Source of the DNA: Frigoribacterium sp. Leaf186
GTDB lineage: Bacteria > Actinomycetota > Actinomycetes > Actinomycetales > Microbacteriaceae
DNA: 64,000 nucleotides
Direction: 5' to 3'
Assembly (NCBI RefSeq): GCF_001423905.1
Contig: NZ_LMPQ01000010.1
Location: 449,119-513,118, forward strand
The number at the start of each line of letters is the position of its first letter. Position 1 is the first letter of the stretch. Shown piece by piece: positions 42,341-50,205 of the stretch. A model generated the notes under the pieces. It was not told the origin of the DNA and made no database searches. It worked only from the letters and a program-made list of their open reading frames with translations. A program made the position numbers and the translations under genes.

Positions 42341-43590
42341 GCCGCGCCTCCGTCGAGGCCGCGATCGACGTCGAGGTACACGTCGTACGCCCCGCCGACG
42401 CCGCCTCCGCCGGTGATCGGGGCGCCCTCGCGCCGCAGGACGGCCTCGAGCGCGGCGAGCGTCGTGAGCACGGTGTCGCGCCGAGCGTTGTAGCCCATCG
42501 TGCCGATGCGCCAGACCCTGCCGTGCAGCGGGCCGAACGACGTGCCGATCTCGATGCCGAAGTCGGCGAGCATGGCCCCGCGCACCCGGTCGCCGTCGAC
42601 CCCGTCGGGGATCACCACGGCGACCACGTTGTTCATCTTGTGCTCGAGGTCGCCGAAGGTCTCGAGCCCGAGCCCCTGCACGCCGGCGAGCATCGCCCGG
42701 CCGTGCAGCTCGTGCCGGGCGACCGCGGCGTCGAGGCCCTCGTCGACCACGACGCGGGCGCACTCCCGGGCACCCCAGAGCATGGTGGTCGCCTCGGTGT
42801 GGTGGTTGAGGCGCTGCGGGCCCCAGTAGTCGAAGATCATCGCGAGGTCGAAGTAGTTCGAGGCGATGCGGTGCGCGCTGGTCGTGTCGCCGTCGCCGCG
42901 GATGCCGGCCTCGATCGACGTGCGGGCCCGGATGACCTCGACGGCCCGCTCGCTGTAGGTGACCGGTGACGAGCCCGAGGGGCCACCGAGGCACTTCTGC
43001 AGGCCGGCGCTGACGGCGTCGAGACCGAGCTCGTCGGTGCGGAACGCGTTGCCGACGATCGAGGCGGTGACGTCGGTGTAGAACAGCACGCCGTGGCGGG
43101 CGCAGACCTCGCCCAGGCCCTCGAGCGGTTGGGCGACGGTGGTCGAGGTGTCGCCGTGCACGACCGCGAGCAGCTTGGGCTGCACCTGTTCGATGGCACG
43201 AGCGATCGTCTCGAGCGTGAAGACCTGGCCCCAGGGCACCTCGATGACGTGGACCTCGGCACCGCAGCGCTCGGCGATCTCGCGCAGCAGGTGGCCGAAC
43301 CGCCCGAAGACCGGCACGAGCACCTTGTCACCGGGCTCGATGAGCGACACGAGCGACGCCTCGATGCCGGCACGCGAGGTGCCGTCGACGAGCAGCGTCT
43401 GCTGGTTCGTGGTCTGGAACACCTCGCGGTAGAGGGCCTGCGTCTCGTCCATGTAGGCGGTCATGGCGGGGTCGTACTGACCGACGAGTTGGGCCGACAT
43501 CGCTCGCAGCACGCGCGGGTCGGCGTTGATCGGGCCGGGGCCCATCAGCAGGCGGGCGGGCGGATCGATCGGCTGGAAGACTCGTTTCAC
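42337..43590 (-). CDS. pucG: (S)-ureidoglycine-glyoxylate aminotransferase (class V)
   Basis: 417-aa PLP enzyme that transfers the amino group of ureidoglycine to glyoxylate, giving oxalurate and glycine. It has GPGPINADPRVL at the N-terminus, VDGTSRAGIEAS, and PLP Lys199 in AGLQKCLGGPSG. Start assigned to GTG 43590 because TAGGGT ends 7 nt upstream (leaderless), which excludes the TTG/GTG codons further up. The TGAAACGAGT half-site of the island's candidate operator overlaps the start codon. First gene of the leftward operon pucG-allC-rpiR. Confidence 0.92.
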   Translation of the reverse strand: MKRVFQPIDPPARLLMGPGPINADPRVLRAMSAQLVGQYDPAMTAYMDETQALYREVFQTTNQQTLLVDGTSRAGIEASLVSLIEPGDKVLVPVFGRFGHLLREIAERCGAEVHVIEVPWGQVFTLETIARAIEQVQPKLLAVVHGDTSTTVAQPLEGLGEVCARHGVLFYTDVTASIVGNAFRTDELGLDAVSAGLQKCLGGPSGSSPVTYSERAVEVIRARTSIEAGIRGDGDTTSAHRIASNYFDLAMIFDYWGPQRLNHHTEATTMLWGARECARVVVDEGLDAAVARHELHGRAMLAGVQGLGLETFGDLEHKMNNVVAVVIPDGVDGDRVRGAMLADFGIEIGTSFGPLHGRVWRIGTMGYNARRDTVLTTLAALEAVLRREGAPITGGGGVGGAYDVYLDVDRGLDGGAA

Positions 43591-43630
43591 CTGACCCACC
43601 CTACGCAACCCGTGTTTCAGGCAGGTGAAC
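43584..43630. promoter_or_regulatory. Candidate purine-island operator at the pucG promoter
   Basis: GTTTCA at 43584 and again at 43614, exactly 30 bp apart, plus GTGAAC at 43625. The same half-site with the same 30-bp repeat occurs at 46636/46666. The CGTGTTTCAGGC around 43611 is identical to the sequence at 54805. It overlaps the -10 box and start codon of pucG. Confidence 0.5.
43598..43603 (-). promoter_or_regulatory. -10-like box TAGGGT of pucG
   Basis: Minus-strand TAGGGT, 7 nt before GTG 43590. Confidence 0.55.
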
Positions 43631-43677
43631 GAGTCGACCTGTCGACCGGGTCGCGCCCGTGGCCGAGGAGGCGCGGG

Positions 43678-45429
43678 TCACGTCGCCCACGACGCCGCCA
43701 GACCCAGCAGCCCCAGGTCGGTGCCCCGCGGCCCCACGAGGCACAGCCCGACGGGTGCATGGCGCCCGGAGGCGAGCGGCACCTCGAGGACGGGGGCCGA
43801 GACGGCGGGAGCACCGAGGACTCCCGCGATGCACGTCAGGCCGAGCGTCGCCGAGCGGACGGCGTCGACCTCGGCCGCGGTCGCGCCGAGCGACGGAGCA
43901 GCCGACGACGCGCTCGGCAGCAGCAGCACCCGCCCGTCGAGGAGGGCCTCGAGACGGCGACGCTCGTGCCCCAACGCGACCCGCGCCTCCTCGGCCTGCT
44001 GCGACGTGATCGTCGAACCGAACGCGAACCGGGACGCCACGTCGGGGGCCAGTTCGCCGGGATGCGCGGTGATCCAGTCGCCGTCGGACTGCCAGGCCTC
44101 GAACGCCTGCAGCACGCGGAACAGCTCGAACAGCTGCGCGACGTCGCCCAGCTGCACCTGACCGGGACGCTCGACCCGGCCCGCCGCGGTCGCCTCGTCC
44201 AGAGTCCGCCCGAACTCGACCCGCACCTCGGGGGCGACCGAGGCGAGCAGGGTCGGGTCGACCACGTACGACGGCTCGACCGACACCTGGTCGGCCGCGG
44301 GCAGCGACGCCCCCGCCGCCCGACGGAGGGTGTCGACGTCTCGGGTCAGCCAGCCGATCGTGTCGAAGGTCGGAGCGAGGGGCAGCAGCCCGGTGCGGTC
44401 GACGGCCCCGTGGGTCGTCCGGATGCCCCAGAGGCCCTGGTACGACGCCGGGACCCGGAGCGACCCGCCGGTGTCGGTGCCGAGGCCGATGCTGGCCTGC
44501 CCGAGGGCGACCGCCGTCGCCGGACCGCTGGTCGAGCCCCCTGAGATCGCCCCGGGAACGGCCGGGTTGGGTGGGGTGCCGTAGGCGGAGTTGCGCCCGG
44601 CGATGCTGTACGCGAACTCGTCGGTCTGGGCGATGCCGCGCAGGTCGGCCCCCGCGTCGAGCAGGTGCCGCACCGCGGCCGCGTGGCGGGGCTCGACGGG
44701 GGCGTCGTGCAGCCGGGCGGGCACCCCGGCACCGATCGCGTGCCCCGCGACGGCGAAGAGGTCCTTCACGGCGACGGTCTCGCCCGCGAGCGTGCCGACG
44801 GACGACGCATCGGGTCCGCCGCCGTCGGCACCCCCGACCGCTCCGGTCGCCCCGGACGGCCCGGACGGCCCGGCGAGCCCGGGCCCCGATCCCGACCCCG
44901 CAGGAGGCGCGGCGGGGGTCGCCCCCGCCTCTCGCCGCCCGGCGACCAGCGGCTCGCCCACGACCCGCCACACCCGCCGGTCGACGGCCGGCGGTGGTGC
45001 CTGCACCTGCGCGGACGCGACGCGCCACGGTCGAGCACCCCCCGAGCCGACGCCCGGCGCACGCCGCCAGAGCTGCGTGACGACCCCTCGCCCACCACCG
45101 GTGGGAGCGTTGACGGACACGATGAGTGCCGTGTCGGCATCGACCACCCGGACGTGCCGTTCGACCACGCGACGGACGGGCCCGGAGCCGCGTCTGCCGC
45201 GGAACGCCGTGATCGCCTCGTGCCCGACCAGCAGGCCCCCGGCGTCGGCACGCAGGACGGTGGCGGTCGGCTCGAAGGCTGCGGCGAGCGCCGCCTGGTC
45301 GTCGGCGCCGAGCGCGCGTTCGTAGGCGTCGAACGCGGCGAGGAGCCCGTCGGGCAGGTCGCCCTCGACGGACGTGGGGACGGTGCCCGGAGCGACCCGC
45401 GCCTCCTCGGGGCCGGCCGCCTCAGCCAC
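43678..45429 (-). CDS. AtzH (DUF3225)-amidase fusion, predicted oxalurate-pathway hydrolase
   Basis: 583-aa two-domain protein. Residues about 25-150 match the AtzH/DUF3225 (HpxZ-like, NTF2-fold) domain (FDAYERALGADDQAALAAAF...VGHEAITAFRGRRG...VVTQLW). A Gly/Ala/Ser linker follows, then an amidase-signature domain with VAVKDLF (Lys), GGSTSGPATAVA and GLGTDTGGSLRVPA (Ser-cisSer-Lys triad). Separate AtzH- and amidase-type proteins (HpxZ, HpxY) occur in the Klebsiella hpx oxalurate branch, and PucG here makes oxalurate, so hydrolysis of oxalurate is inferred. The start overlaps the upstream formamidase-family gene by 8 nt. Three GGAGGCGCGG copies lie inside (43981, 44903, 45397), reading EEARVA in two places. 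Confidence 0.85.
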   Translation of the reverse strand: MAEAAGPEEARVAPGTVPTSVEGDLPDGLLAAFDAYERALGADDQAALAAAFEPTATVLRADAGGLLVGHEAITAFRGRRGSGPVRRVVERHVRVVDADTALIVSVNAPTGGGRGVVTQLWRRAPGVGSGGARPWRVASAQVQAPPPAVDRRVWRVVGEPLVAGRREAGATPAAPPAGSGSGPGLAGPSGPSGATGAVGGADGGGPDASSVGTLAGETVAVKDLFAVAGHAIGAGVPARLHDAPVEPRHAAAVRHLLDAGADLRGIAQTDEFAYSIAGRNSAYGTPPNPAVPGAISGGSTSGPATAVALGQASIGLGTDTGGSLRVPASYQGLWGIRTTHGAVDRTGLLPLAPTFDTIGWLTRDVDTLRRAAGASLPAADQVSVEPSYVVDPTLLASVAPEVRVEFGRTLDEATAAGRVERPGQVQLGDVAQLFELFRVLQAFEAWQSDGDWITAHPGELAPDVASRFAFGSTITSQQAEEARVALGHERRRLEALLDGRVLLLPSASSAAPSLGATAAEVDAVRSATLGLTCIAGVLGAPAVSAPVLEVPLASGRHAPVGLCLVGPRGTDLGLLGLAASWAT

Positions 45430-46591
45430 CGAAGTCCGCCTTGCGGATGCGGGCGTGCACGCCCTTGACCAGGTCGACGACCTGCGAGATGTCGAAGTCG
45501 GTCGCGGCCGAGAGGTACGCGTAGGCGATACTGCGGTCCATGCCGTAGCGGGCCTCGAGCAGGTCGATGGCCGCCCGCACGCAGGCTCGCACCGCCTCGT
45601 CGAGGTCTTCGTCGAGACCGGTCGGCACGAGCATCTCGGCGGTCTCGGCGAGCGGACCGGCGATCTCGCCGAACAGCGCGACGGCCTCGGCGCGGGGCAC
45701 GAGGTCGAAGCGGACCGTGACGCGGAGGCTGGCCTCCATCGCGGTGAGGGCGACCTCGCCGTCGCCCTGGGCGAAGTGCGGATCGCCGACGTAGGCGAGG
45801 GCGCCGGGCACCTGGACCGGCAGGTGCAGCGACGCGCCCTCGGTCAGCAGGGCGATGTCGACGTTGCCGCCGTGCGACCCCGGCGGCACCGAGTGCGGGC
45901 GTTCGTCGCCCGCGACGGCCACGCCCATGATGCCGAGGAAGGGGTGCAGGGGGAACCTCACCGTGTGGTCGCCACCCGGCACGAGCGGCAGGGTGCCGAC
46001 CAGCGACCCGTCGGGGTCGTGGTCGACGGCCGCGAACACGCTGACCGGGCCCGCCTCGAGCGGGTACTCGCCGGCCAGGGCGCCGCGGCCGTGACGGTTC
46101 GAGATGACGCCGTACGGCACGCGCGGCGTGGCGTCGAGCAGCGTCATGGTGACGAGGTCGCCGGGCTGCGCCCCGCGCACGGCGATGGGCCCCGTGACGA
46201 CGTGGGGGCCGTCGGCCGTCGCGTCGCGACCGTGCACGGCGTCGCTCGCCGCAGCCAGCTCGACGGCGTCGTCGAGCACGTGCTCGGCGGGCACCCCGTG
46301 GCGGGCGAAGAAGGCCCGCGGGTCACGCCCCTGGTCGTCGAGCACGCCCTCGTGGCTGAGGGTGTCGATGACGACGGCGGTGCCCGGTTCGATCGTCAGC
46401 ACGGGCTCGTCGCCGGCACACGGCAGGCGCCCCCAGAAGGTCGTCTCGAGCGTCGCCGGCAGGTAGGGGACGCCCCGGTCACCCTTGTGGCGGCCTTCGC
46501 CGTCGCCGTCGCCCGAGGGCAGCGGTTGCAGGATCGGGGTCGCGGGAACGGGGCCTGACGGGGGTGCGGGGGTCGCCTCGGAGATCGCCAT
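45422..46591 (-). CDS. Acetamidase/formamidase-family protein
   Basis: 389-aa member of the FmdA/AmdA family, which releases ammonia from short amides. It has HVVTGPIAVRGAQPGDLV, the long metal-binding HPFLGIMGVA and SVPPGSHGGNVD (GG-D), AYVGDPHFAQGDGE, and a C-terminal AYAYLSAATDFDISQVVD. In the island it could act on formamide or on an oxamate-type product downstream of oxalurate. ATG 46591 is chosen over GTG 46600 because TACTGT ends 7 nt upstream. First gene of the leftward pair with the AtzH-amidase; divergent from uricase across the operator region. Confidence 0.88.
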   Translation of the reverse strand: MAISEATPAPPSGPVPATPILQPLPSGDGDGEGRHKGDRGVPYLPATLETTFWGRLPCAGDEPVLTIEPGTAVVIDTLSHEGVLDDQGRDPRAFFARHGVPAEHVLDDAVELAAASDAVHGRDATADGPHVVTGPIAVRGAQPGDLVTMTLLDATPRVPYGVISNRHGRGALAGEYPLEAGPVSVFAAVDHDPDGSLVGTLPLVPGGDHTVRFPLHPFLGIMGVAVAGDERPHSVPPGSHGGNVDIALLTEGASLHLPVQVPGALAYVGDPHFAQGDGEVALTAMEASLRVTVRFDLVPRAEAVALFGEIAGPLAETAEMLVPTGLDEDLDEAVRACVRAAIDLLEARYGMDRSIAYAYLSAATDFDISQVVDLVKGVHARIRKADFGG

Positions 46592-46598
46592 GCCCAGC

Positions 46599-46604
46599 AC
46601 AGTA
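46599..46604 (-). promoter_or_regulatory. -10-like box TACTGT of the formamidase operon
   Basis: Minus-strand TACTGT, 7 nt before ATG 46591. Confidence 0.55.
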
Positions 46605-46635
46605 GCGAGTGGACGCCTCGTCCCGATAAGCCTTC

Positions 46636-46683
46636 TGAAACGAGTTGTTCACAAATGGTCGATCGTGAAACAAGTCGTTCACA
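46636..46683. promoter_or_regulatory. Double operator between formamidase and uricase genes
   Basis: Two imperfect inverted repeats TGAAAC-N6-TTCACA at 46636-46653 and 46666-46683, start-to-start distance 30 bp (about three helical turns), N6 = GAGTTG and AAGTCG. They fill the divergent promoter region and abut the uricase start. Likely bound cooperatively by a purine-responsive regulator. Confidence 0.65.
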
Positions 46684-46704
46684 CGGTTGTGTGATCATCG
46701 CGGC

Positions 46705-47598
46705 ATGGCGATCATCCTCGGCGACAACCAGTACGGCAAGGCGGAATCACGACTCGTGCGCTTCTCCCGCGACGGGCCACGACACGAGATCCGCGACGTC
46801 AACGTCACGACCGCCCTGCGTGGTCCGTTCGACGCGGCGTACCTCCACGGCGACCAGAGCGCCGTGCTGCCCACCGACACCCAGAAGAACACCGCGTTCG
46901 CGTTCGCCAAGTCGAAGGGGGTCGAGGCCGTCGAGGCCTTCGGGCTCGAGTTGGCCCGGCACTTCGTGCACGACGTCGAGCCGGTGACGGGTGCCCGCAT
47001 CGAGATCGAGCAGTACGACTGGCAGCGGGCCGTGGTCGACGGCACCGAGCACGACCACACCTGGCTCCGGTCGGGTCAAGAGGTGCGCACCGCGGCCGTG
47101 ACGGTCGACGACAGCGGCGAGCACGTCGTGGGCGGGCTCAAAGACCTCGTGCTGCTCAAGTCGACCGGCTCCGAGTTCGCGGGCTTCCTGACCGACGAGT
47201 TCACGACGCTGCCCGAGACGCACGACCGCGTCATGGCGACGGCGCTCGACGCGAAATGGCGGTTCGGCACGACCGACGTCGACTGGGACGCCACCTATGC
47301 CGAGGTCAAGCGCCTGATGGTCCGCGAGTTCGCCACCCTGCAGTCGCTCGCCCTGCAGCAGACCCTCTGGCACATGGGCACCGCCGTCCTCGAGGCGATC
47401 CCCTCGATCGTCGAGGTGCGGCTCAAGGCACCGAACAAGCACCACTTCGCCTACGACCTGTCCCCGTTCGGCCTCGAGAACCCCGGCGAGGTCTTCTGGG
47501 CGGCCGACCGGCCCTACGGGCTGATCGAGGCGACGGTGCTGCGCGACGACGCCCCACCGGCCCACGACGCCTGGCGCGTCTCGGCAGGTCTCGCATGA
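46705..47598 (+). CDS. pucL: Uricase (factor-independent urate hydroxylase)
   Basis: 297-aa cofactor-free urate oxidase producing 5-hydroxyisourate. Tandem T-fold halves: ILGDNQYGKAESR with catalytic Lys12, LPTDTQKNT with catalytic Thr57, and in the second half KWRFGTTDVDWD plus the C-terminal NKHHFAYDL His. The ATG at 46705 is preferred over 46687, since GATCAT ends 6 nt upstream and the TGAAAC operators sit immediately before it. ATGA overlap with the deaminase gene downstream. Confidence 0.95.
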   Translation: MAIILGDNQYGKAESRLVRFSRDGPRHEIRDVNVTTALRGPFDAAYLHGDQSAVLPTDTQKNTAFAFAKSKGVEAVEAFGLELARHFVHDVEPVTGARIEIEQYDWQRAVVDGTEHDHTWLRSGQEVRTAAVTVDDSGEHVVGGLKDLVLLKSTGSEFAGFLTDEFTTLPETHDRVMATALDAKWRFGTTDVDWDATYAEVKRLMVREFATLQSLALQQTLWHMGTAVLEAIPSIVEVRLKAPNKHHFAYDLSPFGLENPGEVFWAADRPYGLIEATVLRDDAPPAHDAWRVSAGLA

Positions 47599-48125
47599 GC
47601 CTCGTCGACGCGACCGAACCCACGCCCGCAGCACCCCGAGGAGACACCGTGACCGACGCCGACGACGCCCGCTGGCTGGCCCGCACCATCGAGCTGGCCG
47701 TCGAGAACGTCGCGAACGGGGGCGGGCCGTTCGGGGCCGTCGTCGTCCGCGGCGACGAACTGGTGGCCGAGGGGCAGAACCGGGTCACGGCGAACCTCGA
47801 CCCCACCGCCCACGCCGAGGTCACGGCCATCCGGGCGGCCTGCCAGGCCGTCGGCGACTTCTCCCTGGCCGGCACCACCCTCTACACCTCGTGCGAACCG
47901 TGCCCGCTGTGCCTCTCGGCCTCGCTCTGGGCGCGGGTCGACCGGGTCGTCTACGCGGCCGACCGGCACGACGCCGCACGCGGCGGCTTCGACGACCTCG
48001 AGTTCTACGAACTGTTCGCGCGCGACCGGTCGACCTGGGACCTCCCCGTCGACGAGGTCCGCCCGTCGAACGCGCCGGCACCGTTCGAGGCGTGGGCGAC
48101 CCACGACCACCGCACCGACTACTGA
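47595..48125 (+). CDS. guaD: Nucleoside/guanine deaminase-type CMP/dCMP deaminase-fold enzyme
   Basis: 176-aa zinc deaminase with TAHAEVTAI (His ligand and catalytic Glu) and TSCEPCPLC (two Cys ligands). Its location after uricase and the ARGGFDDLEFYELF C-terminal segment fit the guanine deaminase group (guanine to xanthine). ATG 47595 overlaps the uricase stop (ATGA). A second possible start, GTG 47649, has the stronger GAGGAG Shine-Dalgarno, and the first 18 residues are low complexity. Confidence 0.85.
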   Translation: MSLVDATEPTPAAPRGDTVTDADDARWLARTIELAVENVANGGGPFGAVVVRGDELVAEGQNRVTANLDPTAHAEVTAIRAACQAVGDFSLAGTTLYTSCEPCPLCLSASLWARVDRVVYAADRHDAARGGFDDLEFYELFARDRSTWDLPVDEVRPSNAPAPFEAWATHDHRTDY

Positions 48126-48181
48126 GGCGATCGATGTCCCCGGGTCACCCCGCCCGCGAACTCGACGGGCGGGTCGAGAGG

Positions 48182-48508
48182 TCAGCTGCCGCGGTAGGTC
48201 GAGTAGGCGAACGGGCTCAGCAGCACGGGCACGTGGTAGTGGCTCGACTCGTCGGCGAGGGTGAAGTCGATCGTGACGCGGGGGTAGAACGTGTCACGCC
48301 GAGCCGCCGCGAAGTAGGCGGCGGTCTCGAACACGAGCCGGTAGTCACCCGCCGACAGGGCGTCCGGGCCGAGATCGGGCACCCGACCGTCGGCGTTGGT
48401 CACCCCGGTCGCGAGCTCGTCGCCGCGCGCGTCGACGAGGGCGACGGCGATGCCGGACGCCGGGCGACCCAGTGCGACGTCGAGGACGTGAGTCGTCACG
48501 TGGCTCAT
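48182..48508 (-). CDS. uraH: 5-hydroxyisourate hydrolase
   Basis: 108-aa transthyretin-fold enzyme converting 5-hydroxyisourate to OHCU. Diagnostic residues: SHVTTHVLDVALGRPA at the N-terminus with catalytic His, internal Arg, FYPRVTIDF, HYHVPVLLSPF and the C-terminal YRGS tetrapeptide. Its ATG overlaps the stop of the OHCU decarboxylase gene by 4 nt. Confidence 0.95.
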   Translation of the reverse strand: MSHVTTHVLDVALGRPASGIAVALVDARGDELATGVTNADGRVPDLGPDALSAGDYRLVFETAAYFAAARRDTFYPRVTIDFTLADESSHYHVPVLLSPFAYSTYRGS

Positions 48509-49080
48509 GCGCGGGCCTCGGCGTCGCCCTCGGCCGGGTGGGGCTCGGCTCGGTCAGGCTCGGCGGACGCGGACGCTGCGGCCCCGTCGGCCGCGGGCTC
48601 GGCGAAGGTCGACTGCAACCGCAACAGCGCGATGTCGCGCAACTCGGCACCGACGATGCGCGACTCGGTCTCGTCGTCGAGTCGCAGCCGCCGGTGCAGC
48701 TCGCCGACGATCTCGGCCCGGCTCCGACCGGCGGCGCGAATCAAGAACACACGGTCGAAACGCTCCTCGTACGCGGCGTTGCCCTCGGCCAGCAGCTGCG
48801 CGAGGTTCGCGTCGTCGGCGTCGGCGGCCGACGCCTGCTCGTGTCGACTGAACTGCTGCGCCGCCCCCTCGCCGACCGGCTTCTCACCGATGCGGGGGTG
48901 GTGCGACATCGCCTCGTCGATCTCCGCCGGGCTGAGCGGCGTGGCGGCGGCAGCCGCGACCGTGATCAGGGCGTCGGCGTCGGCGAACGGCGCCTGCTTG
49001 GCGACGTCGTCGGCCCACCGCTCGACGTTCAGGGCGGCCAGCAGGTGCGAGCGCAGGTCGGCTCGGTCGAGGTCGATCAT
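48505..49080 (-). CDS. OHCU decarboxylase
   Basis: 191-aa 2-oxo-4-hydroxy-4-carboxy-5-ureidoimidazoline decarboxylase giving (S)-allantoin. The core has MSHHPRIGE with the catalytic His, and FDRVFLIRAAGRSRAEIV. The Ala/Glu/Asp-rich C-terminal tail (about 30 residues) is longer than usual. ATG 49080 has TAGGGT ending 7 nt upstream, so leaderless. It leads the two-gene operon with uraH. Confidence 0.92.
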   Translation of the reverse strand: MIDLDRADLRSHLLAALNVERWADDVAKQAPFADADALITVAAAAATPLSPAEIDEAMSHHPRIGEKPVGEGAAQQFSRHEQASAADADDANLAQLLAEGNAAYEERFDRVFLIRAAGRSRAEIVGELHRRLRLDDETESRIVGAELRDIALLRLQSTFAEPAADGAAASASAEPDRAEPHPAEGDAEARA

Positions 49081-49087
49081 GACGCAC

Positions 49088-49093
49088 ACCCTA
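49088..49093 (-). promoter_or_regulatory. -10-like box TAGGGT of the OHCU decarboxylase operon
   Basis: Minus-strand TAGGGT, 7 nt before ATG 49080; same hexamer and spacer as pucG. Confidence 0.55.
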
Positions 49094-49260
49094 GCGACGT
49101 GGCTCCGGGGCGCGGGGCGCGGCCGACCGACCCGCGCCTCCTCGGCTCCGGGTGACGCGGTGCCCGTCCGCCTCGTGGCGGGTGGCGGGCGCGGCGGTCG
49201 TTCGACGCCGAGCGAGCCGACACATGCTCGAAACCCCGGTCGTGCAGAGTGGGGGCTCCC

Positions 49261-50205
49261 ATGGACCTGACCACCGTTCGCGAGATCCGCACCCCGTCGC
49301 ACCGCGACGAGGTCGTCTTCGCACCCGGCGAGCGCCCCTTGGGCGGCGGCACCTGGCTGTTCTCCGAGCGGCAACCCGGGCTGACCGGCCTCGTCGACCT
49401 GACCTCGCTCGGCTGGGCTCCGATCGAACGGGCCACCGACGTCGTCACCGTGGCCGCGACCTGCACCATCGCCGAGTTGCTGCGCCTGCCCTCGGACGAC
49501 GACTGGGCAGGCCACCCCCTGATCGATCAGTGCGTCGACTCGCTGCTCGCCTCGTTCAAGATCTGGAACGTCGCCACGGTCGGCGGCAACGTCGCCCTCG
49601 GATTGCCGGCCGGTGCGATGACGTCGTTGATGGCCACACTCGACGCCACCGCCGTCGTCTGGACCACCGACGGCGGCGAGCGCCGCGTGCCCGTCTCGAC
49701 CTTCGTCACCGGGGTGGTGCAGAACGCCCTCGAGCCGGGTGAGGTGCTGCGGTCGCTCGAGGTGCCGATCGACTCGTTGCGGTCACGGACCGGGTTCCGG
49801 CGCATCTCGCTGAGCCCGCTGGGTCGTTCGGGCACCCTGGTCACGGCGCGACTCGGCCTCGACGGCGAGTTCGTCGTGACGGTGACGGCCGGCACGACCC
49901 GTCCCGTCCAGCTGCGCTTCGACGAGGTGCCCGGCGAACGGTCGCTCGCCGACGCGATGGCCGGGGTCGACTGCTGGTACTCCGACCCGCACGGCGACCC
50001 CGACTGGCGCCGCGCGATGAGCACCCGCTTCGCCGACGAACTGCGCGTCGAGCTCGGCCGCCCCGCCACCGCCGGCACCGGTCGCATCGGCACCGGCGGC
50101 AGCGGAGTGCGACCTCCGCGTGAGCCGACCCACGATCCCCGCAGCGCCACCGCCCGGGCGAGGCCGACGCCCCGCACCGGCACGACCCCAGGAGGCGCGC
50201 GATGA
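49261..50205 (+). CDS. xdhB: Xanthine dehydrogenase FAD-binding subunit
   Basis: 314-aa FAD subunit of the molybdenum hydroxylase. It has PGERPLGGGTWLF and NVATVGGNVALGLPAGAM (FAD pyrophosphate loops), then the CO-dehydrogenase-flavoprotein C-terminal domain. A low-complexity Pro/Arg/Thr tail of about 45 residues follows. ATG at 49261 is chosen over GTG 49249, with no convincing Shine-Dalgarno. The stop overlaps the start of the catalytic subunit (ATGA), and the SD of that gene is supplied by a variant of the dispersed motif at the end of this gene. Confidence 0.9.
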   Translation: MDLTTVREIRTPSHRDEVVFAPGERPLGGGTWLFSERQPGLTGLVDLTSLGWAPIERATDVVTVAATCTIAELLRLPSDDDWAGHPLIDQCVDSLLASFKIWNVATVGGNVALGLPAGAMTSLMATLDATAVVWTTDGGERRVPVSTFVTGVVQNALEPGEVLRSLEVPIDSLRSRTGFRRISLSPLGRSGTLVTARLGLDGEFVVTVTAGTTRPVQLRFDEVPGERSLADAMAGVDCWYSDPHGDPDWRRAMSTRFADELRVELGRPATAGTGRIGTGGSGVRPPREPTHDPRSATARARPTPRTGTTPGGAR

